A DNA stretch of 64,000 nucleotides from Microbulbifer sp. VAAF005 (GTDB taxonomy: Bacteria; Pseudomonadota; Gammaproteobacteria; Pseudomonadales; Cellvibrionaceae): contig NZ_CP120233.1 in assembly GCF_030012985.1 (NCBI RefSeq), positions 434,001-498,000 of the forward strand, read 5' to 3'. Under the pieces are notes generated by a model. That model saw nothing but the letters and a program-made list of their open reading frames with translations, was not told where the DNA came from and did not search any database. Below, piece after piece: positions 35,725 through 45,123 of this stretch. Position 1 is the first letter of the stretch; each line of letters begins with the position of its first letter. The position numbers and the translations under genes are program-made.

Positions 35725-38169
35725 TTAGCTTAAACTCCAGAACTGCTCCAAGTTGCCCGTTAATTGATCGGTGTTGCGACAAACCGCCGGTTGCCAGTGC
35801 TCTGGAAAAAGCTGCCAATAAAAAGGTTCCGAAAAGCGGCTATCTACCAGAATGATCACACCTTTATCAGATTCGGAACGTATAACCCGACCGGCGGTTT
35901 GCAGTACGCGAGTCATCCCTGGATAGCGGTAGGCGATGTCAAATCCATGGATGCCCGTGGTTTCCGCAGCATCGCGCTGTAGCTCCCGCTCAATATTAAC
36001 TTGCGGGAGCCCAGTACCGACGATAATAGTGCCAACCAGCTTCTCCCCAACATAGTCAATGCCTTCACCAAAGATACCCCCCATAATGGCAAACCCAAGG
36101 CTCTTGTTACCTTCGTTGAATCCAGACAAAAACTCAGCGCGCTCTGTCTCTCCCTGTCCCGGCAGCTGTTGTAACAAGCACACTTCCGGGAATCTCGCCT
36201 TAAAACTCTCAGCAACTTGCTCCAGGTAACGATAAGAGGGAAAAAATACCAGGTAATTTCCTGCTCGGCTGTAAAAGGTACGGAAAATAGTGTCAACGAG
36301 GTTCTCTATTGAGCGGTCGCGGGCTTGGTAGCGCGTATCTATATATGGACACAGGAAAACGCCCTGTTGCTGCGGCTGAAAAGGCGAGGGCAGTCTTAGG
36401 TAGGGCGACTCATGCTCTACACCCAGTTGACTAAATATATAGCCGGCTGGGCGCAAAGTCGCAGAGAAGAGTAAAGCGGCTTGGTTTTGCTGGTAGGATC
36501 GCTGTAAAAACTGTGCAGCATTTAAACAAAGCAGCTTAATTTCCTGCTCCTGCCAGGGAGCATCCCGGTCAATCACCCGAGTGACAACTTTATGCTGATC
36601 GCAAAGCTCCTGCTCAATAACGGCGTAACGATAGACAGACCTTAACCACTCCGCTATTTCCTCCGGGGGCGACTGAGAGCTTTCCATAAGTTGGCTGACC
36701 GTGGAGAGCACTTTTTGCACGGCTCGGGAAACTGATTCTGGATGCTCTGCTTCACCTATTGCTGCAGTGACCCAAACTTCACCCCCTTCAAAAGTACTGC
36801 GGCTTTGAGCTACACCAACTTCTCGCAATCGCTTGACCCAATTTTCAATTGCCCGAACCAGAGACTGGATACTTCTCTGCAATGTCGGAGAGTGCCCTTT
36901 GCAAGCATTAGCTGCGCGGCGACTATCACGGCGGGATAACTTTGCACTGTACATTTCCTGGGCGCGGCCGATCAAATTGTGAGCTTCATCGACTAACAGT
37001 GCGCGGCGATTGCGCTGGTCCTGAAAACTGGTCAGGCGTACCAAAGGGTCAAATACATAATTGAAATCACATACCACCAAGTCTACCCAAGGCAATATTT
37101 GAAGGGAGAGTTCAAAGGGGCAGATTTGCTGCTGATCCGCCACATCAGCAATTTCTTTGGGAGTTAACTGGGGCCGGCCGAGCAGGGCATCCATTGCAAC
37201 TGGAAGTCGATCATAAAACCCTCTTGTTCTCGGACAGATGCCGTCATCATCACGAGTACAAAGCCCCAGGTTACAGGCACAGGTTTTTTCCCTTGCTTGA
37301 ATTTCAAGTAAAGATAACTGCAAACCACTCGCCTGAAGTGCCTCAATGGTTTCCCGCACCATTTGCCGACCGGAATTCTTTGCGGTCAGGTAAACCAGCT
37401 GATCCAGTTTTTCCTCGCCAATTGCCTTTATGGCTGGGAATAGGGTGCTGATTGTCTTACCGGTTCCCGTTGAAGCTTCGGCCACCAGCTCGCCACCGTC
37501 CCGGAAACACCGGTAGGCTTCCACTGCCAGTTGGCGCTGGCCGGGGCGGTATTGTGGAAAAGGGAAAGCGAGCCGTTTCGCAGTATCAATAAGCTGTTGC
37601 CGATGTTCCTGCCAAGCCCTGTGCCAACACAAATATTTTGTGAGAGCCTCAAGAGTGAAGGCCTCTAACTCACTAAAGCGGTACTCTATGCACTCTGGAT
37701 AGGCCTTGCGCTCCTTGAGGTTATACCAGACAACTTGCAAGGCAACTGTATCTGTACCACCTGTAGCGTCTTCATTTACCAAGTAGCAATAGCCGTAAAT
37801 TTTTAGCTGGGCCCAATGCAATTCCTTGGTGGCTTCGGGCAACTTCGATGGGGGTAAATAAGTGGTCTTAATTTCATCCAGCTGAGCCGGTTTATGCAAA
37901 TCACTTTTCGGGTGAAATATGTCAACCCGGCCGCTCAAAGTAACCTGCTGTTCCATCCAATCTATTTGGGTCTTGAGCTTGTATTCTGCCTCAGCGCCTT
38001 TGGGCCGCTGATTTTGTAGCTTCTGATGAGCCCGAATCCCTTCCTGGGCAGAGGGCCCTGAAGTTGGCTCCCGAATCAAATCTCCGCTGCGGCAGGAAAA
38101 AGCGACCAGCTCTCCTACAGAAAGATTCAAAGTCTCAGCCGGCTCTAAGCGATCCAAAGCTAGTGCCAC
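35725..38169 (-). CDS. XPD/DinG-type DNA helicase with N-terminal PD-(D/E)XK nuclease-like domain
   Basis: 814 residues. Residues about 60-130 have a PD-(D/E)XK pattern (GRVDIF then LDEIKTTY, D83 and E99-I-K101). The superfamily 2 helicase follows: Walker A EASTGTGKTI at about 231-240, four Fe-S cysteines in CACNLGLC...ICPRTRG...ICPF, DEAH box LLVDEAHNL, and C-terminal GIFGEGIDYVGE and QTAGRVIRS. Probably unwinds branched or damaged DNA. It overlaps the VRR-NUC gene by ten bases; the pair is a conserved helicase/nuclease module in related bacteria. Confidence 0.9.
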   Translation of the reverse strand: MALALDRLEPAETLNLSVGELVAFSCRSGDLIREPTSGPSAQEGIRAHQKLQNQRPKGAEAEYKLKTQIDWMEQQVTLSGRVDIFHPKSDLHKPAQLDEIKTTYLPPSKLPEATKELHWAQLKIYGYCYLVNEDATGGTDTVALQVVWYNLKERKAYPECIEYRFSELEAFTLEALTKYLCWHRAWQEHRQQLIDTAKRLAFPFPQYRPGQRQLAVEAYRCFRDGGELVAEASTGTGKTISTLFPAIKAIGEEKLDQLVYLTAKNSGRQMVRETIEALQASGLQLSLLEIQAREKTCACNLGLCTRDDDGICPRTRGFYDRLPVAMDALLGRPQLTPKEIADVADQQQICPFELSLQILPWVDLVVCDFNYVFDPLVRLTSFQDQRNRRALLVDEAHNLIGRAQEMYSAKLSRRDSRRAANACKGHSPTLQRSIQSLVRAIENWVKRLREVGVAQSRSTFEGGEVWVTAAIGEAEHPESVSRAVQKVLSTVSQLMESSQSPPEEIAEWLRSVYRYAVIEQELCDQHKVVTRVIDRDAPWQEQEIKLLCLNAAQFLQRSYQQNQAALLFSATLRPAGYIFSQLGVEHESPYLRLPSPFQPQQQGVFLCPYIDTRYQARDRSIENLVDTIFRTFYSRAGNYLVFFPSYRYLEQVAESFKARFPEVCLLQQLPGQGETERAEFLSGFNEGNKSLGFAIMGGIFGEGIDYVGEKLVGTIIVGTGLPQVNIERELQRDAAETTGIHGFDIAYRYPGMTRVLQTAGRVIRSESDKGVIILVDSRFSEPFYWQLFPEHWQPAVCRNTDQLTGNLEQFWSLS

Positions 38170-39820
38170 TCCACATGAATTACCCGATGAGGGATCGCCT
38201 CTTCAGCAAAAAACGCCAGCCAGCGTTCTTGGTTTTTTTGTAAGCGATCCCCAGGACCTTTAACCTCCACGAGTTCATAGTGACCGGAGGGAGTAAAGCA
38301 AATGAGGTCTGGCAGCCCATTTCTATTCTGTGTGATATCACTGAGCATGCGAGTAAAAATTGAACGCCAATGACTTGGGGGATTCTATCCAGCGCCTTCT
38401 CAAGTAGTTCTGTAGACAAAGCTTCCCAAGCAACCAAAGGGTTGGCAATACCTTGTTTCTCTGCAAAGTTAGCGAGGACACGGGACTTCAAGGACTCATG
38501 CTCTATTTCAGCCAATCGCTGGGTGAATAGCGCTTGGCGGGAATAGTAAAAATCCGCAGTGCGAAAATCAGCTGGGGCTACCTGGAAGGGATTGAAAAAA
38601 GCACCAGGCACGGGTGCAAATAGTATGTCCCAAATATAGAGGCCCAACACACCGGTGAATAGGGTGTTCTCTACATAAAAACACTCACCACCGCTAGAAC
38701 CTTCAAGGTGCTCTGCCACCAGTAGCTCAACACAGCTTTCCCCCTGCGCCAAACTTATCACTTCAGTGGGGGCTTGGATTTTATGAGGTGCCCGCCAGTT
38801 GTTGAGGCCTCCACTTCGTTTGGCTGTGCGGTAACCAAAGCTAAGAGCAAACTCTCTTTCTGCTTGGTCCATAGGGGAGGCTATTATTTCCTCGCATATT
38901 TCCAATGCTAGAGTGTCGTACCCTTGCTTTACGGCAATTCGTGCGCGGCGCTCACGGGAGGGAGGGGTTTTACAAAGTTGATATAGTGCATCGGCCTGCT
39001 CAAGAGCATTGAGCCGCTCAAGCTGCCGTGCCAACTTAAGACGTATTCTGTCCAGCCGACGAGCCAGGGTTGAGTCACCATCGATACCTTCTGGCAGTTG
39101 AGCAGATAAGGCCAATATGGCTTCTGCATCTTCCAGTAATGGCTCTTCTAACAGCTCCAGGCATTGGTAGTAAAGCAGATACTGATCAATTTGCGAGCGG
39201 CTTTGAAAGGGGAGATTTTGCTTATCCAGTGGATAGGATTCATAGCGATAAAGCCCAAGATCCCGCAATACATAGTCGGTAAGATCCTGATTCAAGTTGC
39301 CAAAGTAACACAGTTTGAAAGTCTGGAAATGCTCAGCACCCTGGACGGCTAGTACCCTGTGCTGAGAAAGCAACTTCACAAACCAGTCACTCGAACTGGA
39401 TTCTTCAAGCAATAGTTGCTCGAGGGAAGGCCGGCTGAGAGACTTGGATATACCCGAGGGTCCTGCCGCAAGCAATTCAGCTTTGGTAAATAGTGGTAGA
39501 TATTCTTGTGCCGTTAGCACCGGATTAAAACAAAGTAGTCCAACGCGATGCAAAACAGCTGCAGCACTTTCAATGCTCTCTATCTCACCATAGCTAAGCT
39601 TCTCCAGGCGGAAAAGCGATCCTCTAGAGGAGGGTACTCCTTTACGGGACAGCAAACGCACATAGAGCCGCTGGCTATAAATATCCAACTCTTGGAAGGT
39701 TTTAAAAAAATTTTGCTCAGATGTGGTGATAAGCCGGGAATAGTGTTGGCTAACAAATTCAATCAACGCTTTGAAGTTGTCCAGGTAGTAGCCAGTTGGC
39801 AATTCTATCGGTTGGGTCAT
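38160..39820 (-). pseudogene. VRR-NUC (FAN1-like) nuclease, frameshifted before the catalytic domain
   Basis: From ATG 39820 the frame encodes a FAN1-like helical region (ILSLSRKGVPSSRGS-type VRLLSRKGVPSSRGSLFRLE, then TPR-like repeats) up to LDRIP. The frame is lost at a G5 run on the plus strand (38377-38381). Adding one base continues PSHWRSIFTRMLSDITQNRNGLPDLICF and ELVEVKGPGDRLQKNQERWL, the VRR-NUC catalytic core with D and ExK residues, to a stop at 38160. The repaired product of about 553 residues is normal. FAN1-type nucleases act in interstrand-crosslink repair. Probably intact in life. Confidence 0.85.
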
Positions 39821-40088
39821 GGCACAAGCGCTAGTTTTTCGATCTATCTATCGTCGATACCGCACACCAGTTCCTTATGACATGATATGCAAATAATGAG
39901 GCAGAGGTTACTTTGGGGCTGTATGGTTATACAGCAAGTCGGCCCGGTGAACAAACAGCAACCTGAGCTTTCTTCTTAGTTATTCATTCATTTTTTCCTA
40001 TGGCGGCTCCCTAAATACTCATCCAGGCTTGCAGTCGAGGCTTATAAGCGGTCGCCCGATAAGATTTAACCAATAAGGGATTACCTCT

Positions 40089-41234
40089 ATGAAAGTGACC
40101 ACTTTTGTGACTGCAGTCGCGCTATTTGCCGCCAGCATATCCCCTCTAGCTGATAATAATGTCACCCTGGTATTCCAAGAAGGTACTGGAAATAATGCAA
40201 ATTCTGATCAGTCAGATGGCACTGTGGATAACAACTTGATTGTTCAGACCCAACTCGGAGATTTCAATGACTCGGATGCATCCCAAACTACGGGGACTTC
40301 CGAAAGTACTATCGAATTGGTACAGACGGGAAATTTGAATCAAGCCTCAGCGGTACAGCAAGACGGAACCCAGTTAACTTCAGCTCTCCTGAACCAAAAT
40401 GGCAACGAAAATACAGCAACCTTGCTACAGGATGATGCTCAATTCAGCTCCTTCACCGGCACTCAGACTGGAGACTTAAACGACATCCAAATCCGACAAC
40501 AGGTGGATGTTACTTCCAGTACACTCATTGCGTCCCAGCAGGGCATGTCGAACACAGTAGTTCTAGATCAGCGCCTCGGAGTAGACAGCAGCACGGCAAC
40601 CTACAGCCAGGCCGGTGATTCTAACTTTGCCAACCTAGACCAGGATAGAGATGTAACCTTTACTTTTGCTATGGCCAGCCAAACGGGTTCTTCCAATTTC
40701 ATAGATATCGAGCAGGATGAGGTAGCCACCAGCAGTACAGCAATAGTTACACAAATCGGCAATTCGAATACTGGACGAGTAGAACAGGAAACCGATATGT
40801 CTGCTGCAACAGGCGTCATTACTCAAATTGGAAATAGCAACTTTACGTTGATGGATCAGGAAAATATCACTTCTAGCGTGGGCGAGGTTACCCAGTCGGG
40901 AACATCTAATAACGTAAATCTTGATCAAGGCAACGAAAATATCGTTGCGATAGAGGTTGTTTCCTGTATTACCCAAGTCAACCAAGACGGCTCTGCGAAC
41001 ACGGCAGAAATAGATCAAGGGCAAGACGGGGCTTTGTTCTCAAGCTCATTAGTATTGAGTCAGTTTGGTGATTCTAACTCTTCCCAAATCAATCAACATA
41101 GCGGTACTAGTAGCAGTATCCTGGTGACGCAAAATGGTGTCTCCAATATTCAAACAACCTTTCAGATTGGCAGCGGTGAAGTCGCGCTAACTACGCAAAC
41201 TGGCACAGGTAATGTCGGCAATACCTTCCAATAA
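40089..41234 (+). CDS. Curlin-repeat (CsgA/CsgB-like) secreted amyloid protein
   Basis: 381 residues. A short signal peptide (TTFVTAVALFAASISPLA) is followed by about 14 imperfect repeats of 20-25 residues with the curlin pattern Q-x-G-x-x-N-x(5)-Q, for example VQTGNLNQASAVQQ, ASQTGSSNFIDIEQ and ITQIGNSNFTLMDQ. Rich in Gln, Asn, Ser and Thr, and nearly free of Lys and Cys (one Cys in VVSCITQ). It should form a beta-helical amyloid outside the cell. No csgEFG export genes are in the window, so secretion partners must be elsewhere. Confidence 0.82.
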   Translation: MKVTTFVTAVALFAASISPLADNNVTLVFQEGTGNNANSDQSDGTVDNNLIVQTQLGDFNDSDASQTTGTSESTIELVQTGNLNQASAVQQDGTQLTSALLNQNGNENTATLLQDDAQFSSFTGTQTGDLNDIQIRQQVDVTSSTLIASQQGMSNTVVLDQRLGVDSSTATYSQAGDSNFANLDQDRDVTFTFAMASQTGSSNFIDIEQDEVATSSTAIVTQIGNSNTGRVEQETDMSAATGVITQIGNSNFTLMDQENITSSVGEVTQSGTSNNVNLDQGNENIVAIEVVSCITQVNQDGSANTAEIDQGQDGALFSSSLVLSQFGDSNSSQINQHSGTSSSILVTQNGVSNIQTTFQIGSGEVALTTQTGTGNVGNTFQ

Positions 41235-41271
41235 CATACTAAAAAGGCGGTAAGTAAGTGGACTACTGATA

Positions 41272-41702
41272 TTAGCTAAAATATCTCATTACTTTTTGAT
41301 ATTTGTAAACGATATACCAAGTAAAAAATATGACTGAAAGCCAAATCATAATAATGATTTGGTTTCTCAGTACCGACATATTGAAATCCCCTATAATAGA
41401 AAAAAATTCAAATACGTCGGTGGAAATTAAAATGGGTAAATAGAAACGCCATACATTTGAGGGAGCAATTCTTTTCGAAAAGGCCAGGCCAAACAGGGCA
41501 ACAAAAAATACAACATATACCAATAGACTAAAAATCATCCACCAAATGGGGAGTTCCCACTCTTCAGCAGTGAAACCAAGATATTGGGAGTAGATTTCCA
41601 GAGGTGCAAGAATAAAAAAAGTATCTTCCAACCCACACTAGGCTTGTAGTGCGGAATAGAGTCTGTAAGAGGGCTATCTGGTGCTTGATACATATTCTGC
41701 AT
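41272..41702 (-). pseudogene. Small four-helix membrane protein, frameshifted; paralogue of 42125-42556
   Basis: ATG 41702 gives MQNMYQAPDSPLTDSIPHYK-PSVGWKI, and the frame is then lost at an A7 run on the plus strand (41614-41620). One added base gives LFFILAPLEIYSQYLGF and continues to the stop at 41272 with IVYKYQKVMRYFS. This aligns end to end with the plus-strand paralogue (MQNPYQAPES... YQKVMKYFG). Family not recognised; about four transmembrane helices, inner membrane. Confidence 0.75.
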
Positions 41703-42124
41703 CTCGAACTTCCTTATTATTCACCACTAATCCGGGTAGGTATCAATTACCAATCCGAAAGTTACTTCTCGCCATTCCCTGAGCTAAATTGAAGTGCTCA
41801 TTATTTACCAGCTAGGTTCTGTGACTATCAAAATTTGAACAGCGAGGATATTGTCTGCAGCTTTAAAGTCAATACTTGGCACAAGTGTTTGTCGATAATG
41901 TGAGGCATCTCATCGCATAAATGTGACAATACAACCTGCTTCCTTACAGTGTTAACAAGGTAAAACTGAGATGTCAATCTATATAAGTTGCAGGGAAAAC
42001 GGCAAAGAAAATTAGGTACCCCAATAGCAACCAAAAAGAATTGCTTAGCTGAGTACTAACTCATAGGATTGAGATGATCAGAAGCTTCTACGCTCTCTAC
42101 GGCGACTCAAGATAAAGGCTAAGT
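41703..42124. other. Intergenic region between divergent paralogous membrane proteins
   Basis: 422 bases with no convincing gene. It must carry the promoters for both paralogues. No repeat or operator was recognised. Confidence 0.5.
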
Positions 42125-42556
42125 GTGCAGAACCCCTACCAAGCTCCAGAAAGTGATCTCGATAGCACTCGTATCACCTATAGTCCCAGTGTAGGCTGGA
42201 AAATTGCTTTTTTTATCCTGCTTCCATTGGAGCTATATTCCCAATATACAGTCTTTACTGATGGCTCCACAGGCATTCCCTTTTGGTGGCTGGTAGTCAG
42301 CCTGACTGTATCCTCCCTTTTCTACGTAGTGTTGTTTGGGCTGGCGTTTGGCAAGAGAATAGGCTTCGAGCAACTCTGGATCTTCTTTATTCCAGTAATT
42401 GTGCTTATCGATATCTTCGAGTTTTCTTTACTCGCTATCAATCTAAACAAGCTTGGGGCAGATGTAGTACTTGTGATGGCGACCAGTGCGCCAGTTATTC
42501 TGCTTAGATGGTACGTAGTGTATAAATATCAGAAGGTTATGAAGTACTTTGGTTAG
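42125..42556 (+). CDS. Small four-helix membrane protein
   Basis: 143 residues from GTG 42125 (AAAGG upstream). A short cytoplasmic N-terminus MQNPYQAPESDLDS is followed by helices around IAFFILLPLELYSQY, PFWWLVVSLTVSSLFYVVLFGLA, IFFIPVIVLIDIFEFSLL and VLVMATSAPVILLRW, and a conserved basic end YVVYKYQKVMKYFG. The NPYQAPES start is seen in several small bacterial membrane protein families of unknown function. Divergent paralogue of 41272-41702. Confidence 0.65.
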   Translation: MQNPYQAPESDLDSTRITYSPSVGWKIAFFILLPLELYSQYTVFTDGSTGIPFWWLVVSLTVSSLFYVVLFGLAFGKRIGFEQLWIFFIPVIVLIDIFEFSLLAINLNKLGADVVLVMATSAPVILLRWYVVYKYQKVMKYFG

Positions 42557-42717
42557 AGGGCAACACTTTCCCTTGATAAAGCCCAAAATAGTAGATATGT
42601 CTCTAAACTTTCTTCTTAACAATTTGGCACTTTTGTCTTAGTGCAATGCGCCGGTACAGACCTAAAAATCAGTAGATCACCAACTACTGCTCTTTCGGAG
42701 CCAACTCGTGGCTATTC

Positions 42718-43839
42718 GTGGAAATTCTTAAACTGGCAGCAAATGACCTGGATCGTTTGATTCAGGCAATTCTCAGTGAAGGTTACCAGCTCTTTGGCCC
42801 GATACTACATAACGGAGCTATTACCTATGGTGAGATTGAAACCCCCACAGACCTGCCCCAAGGATGGACGGATCAGCAAGAGGCGGGGCAATACCGGGTA
42901 GAGCGCCGCAATGACAACGCTTATTTTGGCTACGCCGTTGGACCCCACTCCTGGAAGCAGTTTCTTCAGCTGCCCCAACGCCAGCTCTGGAGCGCTAGCC
43001 GCTCTGGAGAGGATGTTCAGATTCTGGAAATTGAAGAGCCTTCGGTCAAGTTAGCGTTTCTCGGTGTTCGCAGTTGCGAGCTACACGCCATTGCTATCCA
43101 GGATCGTGTCCTCGCACAGGGGGATTACGTCAACAGCAGCTATAAGGCACGTCGAGCGCAGCTGTTCACTATCGCTGTGGAGTGCACAACAGCAGCAAAT
43201 ACCTGCTTCTGTACCTCAATGAACACGGGCCCGCAGATGCAACTGCCCAGTGATCTGGTAATCACCGAAGTTCTGACCTCCGATGCCCACTTCTTCCTCA
43301 TACGCAGCGGAAGCCCTCAAGGCGACAGAGTGTTAAAGCAATTACCCACTGTTGACGCATCAGAAGCGGAGAAACGAGAGGGGCAAGCTGCCGTTCAGCA
43401 AGCCGAAAATCAAGTGAGTAACGGTCGCCGTAGCTTCGACAGCTCTGACCTGAAGACGCTGCTTTATCGCAATTATGACAACCCAAACTGGGATAAAGTC
43501 GCGGAGCGCTGCCTCTCCTGCGCCAATTGCACAATGGCTTGCCCCACGTGCTTCTGCTCAACCGTTGAGGACACAACAGATTTAACCGGAAATGAAGCAC
43601 AGCGCTGGGAGCGTTGGGATTCCTGCTTTACAGCTGAGTTGAGCTATTTGTCTGGCGGCCCAGTTAGGGCGGATACTCGCAGCCGCTATCGGCAGTGGAT
43701 GACTCACAAACTGGCCACTTGGTATGACCAATTTGATAGCTCTGGCTGTGTCGGTTGTGGACGTTGTATTACCTGGTGCCCGGTAGGCATCGATATCACG
43801 GAAGAGATACAGAATATTCGCGTCCAGGAACAAAAATGA
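42718..43839 (+). CDS. hydB: [NiFe] hydrogenase / sulfhydrogenase beta subunit, 4Fe-4S ferredoxin-like
   Basis: 373 residues, GTG start. Two [4Fe-4S] ferredoxin motifs near the C-terminus: RCLSCANCTMACPTCFCS (about residues 262-279) and GCVGCGRCITWCPVGID. The N-terminal half matches the HydB/AnsB-like domain with FLGVRSCELHAIAIQDRVL. It carries electrons between the NAD(P)-binding gamma subunit and the hydrogenase module. Gene order B-(x)-G-D-A equals the hydBGDA order of group 3b enzymes. Confidence 0.88.
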   Translation: MEILKLAANDLDRLIQAILSEGYQLFGPILHNGAITYGEIETPTDLPQGWTDQQEAGQYRVERRNDNAYFGYAVGPHSWKQFLQLPQRQLWSASRSGEDVQILEIEEPSVKLAFLGVRSCELHAIAIQDRVLAQGDYVNSSYKARRAQLFTIAVECTTAANTCFCTSMNTGPQMQLPSDLVITEVLTSDAHFFLIRSGSPQGDRVLKQLPTVDASEAEKREGQAAVQQAENQVSNGRRSFDSSDLKTLLYRNYDNPNWDKVAERCLSCANCTMACPTCFCSTVEDTTDLTGNEAQRWERWDSCFTAELSYLSGGPVRADTRSRYRQWMTHKLATWYDQFDSSGCVGCGRCITWCPVGIDITEEIQNIRVQEQK

Positions 43840-44324
43840 AAGTTGTCACCACCTTACTCAAGGAGCACCCTTTCTTTACCGGGCTGGCAGACAAGGACCT
43901 GGCATTCCTCTCCGGGTGTACAAGCAATAGTCACTATAAAGAAGGCGAATACCTTGCCAGGGAAAACACTCCAGCTAACCATTTCTTCTTAATTCGATCT
44001 GGGCGTGTCGCCGTAGAAACCTTTGTCCCCAACTATGGGCCCCTTTGCCTGATGACACTGCACGGTGGTGATATATTCGGCTGGTCCTGGCTTTATCCTC
44101 CCTACTTGAGTGCCTTCGATGCCCGAGCCCTGACCTCAGTTCGCAGCCTTAAACTCGGCGGGCAGTGCCTCCGAGATAAGTGCGAAAAAGAACCGAGACT
44201 CGGTTTCGAATTGATGAAACGGTTTACCAAAGTTGCTACAGAACGACTGCAAGCAGCACGAATACAGTTGTTGGACCTTTACGGGCCACATCCGTCACAG
44301 GGAATCCCTCGCTGTGATCCCTGA
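43836..44324 (+). CDS. Cyclic-nucleotide-binding (Crp-like sensor) domain protein in the hydrogenase operon
   Basis: 162 residues from ATG 43836, overlapping the hydB stop (ATGA). A single cNMP-binding jelly-roll: HPFFTGLADKDLAFLSGC, YKEGEYLARENTPANHFFLIRSGRVAVE and GGDIFGWSWLYPPYLSAFDARALTSV, then a helix. No helix-turn-helix follows, so it is not a classical transcription factor. The phosphate-binding cassette contains FDARAL rather than RSA. It probably modulates or assembles the hydrogenase. It overlaps hydG by 11 bases. Confidence 0.8.
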   Translation: MKVVTTLLKEHPFFTGLADKDLAFLSGCTSNSHYKEGEYLARENTPANHFFLIRSGRVAVETFVPNYGPLCLMTLHGGDIFGWSWLYPPYLSAFDARALTSVRSLKLGGQCLRDKCEKEPRLGFELMKRFTKVATERLQAARIQLLDLYGPHPSQGIPRCDP

Positions 44325-45123
44325 ATTATGGCGTGTTACCCATCGGCGCGAAGAGTTTCCTGGCACTGTCACTCTATCCCTGACGCGAGTTGCTGGGACC
44401 CCATCACCCATTCAGCCCGGGCAATTCAATATGCTTTATGCCTTTGGTGCCGGGGAGGCTGCTATCTCCTTAAGTGGCCCCAGTACGCCATCCGCTGACC
44501 CACTTACCCATACGATTAAAGGCCAGGGACTTGCAACCCAAGCGCTTTGCAAACTGGAAGTTGGTGCGCAACTGGGTATCCGGGGACCATTCGGGCAGGG
44601 GTGGCCAACTCACTTGGCGGAAAATCGCCCCGTAGTGATCATCGCCGGCGGACTCGGGCTAGCGCCTTTGCGGCCCCTGATCTACAGCTTTCTTAAGGGG
44701 CACTTGCCGGCCAGGAGTCTACAAGTTTTCTATGGGGCTCGTCGCCCCGAAGAAATGCTTTACCAGCCAGAGCTTGGTCACTGGCGCAGCTCATTTGAAC
44801 TGGTGACATCTGTGGACCACGCCAGCACAGACTGGAATGGGCATATTGGTGTGATTACCGACCCTCTGCGAGTCACTCATTTGGAGTGCAATGATGCTTT
44901 AGTGTTTGTGTGTGGACCCGAGATCATGATGCGCTTTTGCATACAGGTTCTTCTCCATAAAGGTGTGGCTGAATCCAATATCTATCTATCCATGGAGCGC
45001 AACATGAAGTGTGCCATTGGAATCTGTGGCCACTGCCAGTGGGGACCTAATTTTGTTTGTAAAGATGGCCCTGTCTTTTGCTACCGGGATATTCGCTCAT
45101 GGTTTCAAATCAACAGCCTATAG
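44314..45123 (+). CDS. hydG: [NiFe] hydrogenase / sulfhydrogenase gamma subunit, FAD/NAD(P)-binding
   Basis: 269 residues from GTG 44314 (AGGGA upstream); longer starts overlap the previous gene further. An FAD-binding front part ([18 protein letters not shown]) precedes the NAD(P)-binding [16 protein letters not shown] and [11 protein letters not shown]. At the end is a [2Fe-2S] site, [19 protein letters not shown]. Links H2 oxidation or evolution to NAD(P)(H). Overlaps hydD by 25 bases. Confidence 0.9.
   Translation: MIPELWRVTHRREEFPGTVTLSLTRVAGTPSPIQPGQFNMLYAFGAGEAAISLSGPSTPSADPLTHTIKGQGLATQALCKLEVGAQLGIRGPFGQGWPTHLAENRPVVIIAGGLGLAPLRPLIYSFLKGHLPARSLQVFYGARRPEEMLYQPELGHWRSSFELVTSVDHASTDWNGHIGVITDPLRVTHLECNDALVFVCGPEIMMRFCIQVLLHKGVAESNIYLSMERNMKCAIGICGHCQWGPNFVCKDGPVFCYRDIRSWFQINSL

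Noticed and set aside
41828..42034. 68-residue minus-strand frame between the paralogous membrane proteins
   Set aside because: No ribosome-binding site and no recognisable domain; the region is better explained as a divergent promoter region.
42639..42665. Possible sigma-54 promoter (TGGCAC element) before hydB
   Set aside because: The GG and GC elements are 15 bases apart, not the required 10, so it does not fit the -24/-12 pattern.
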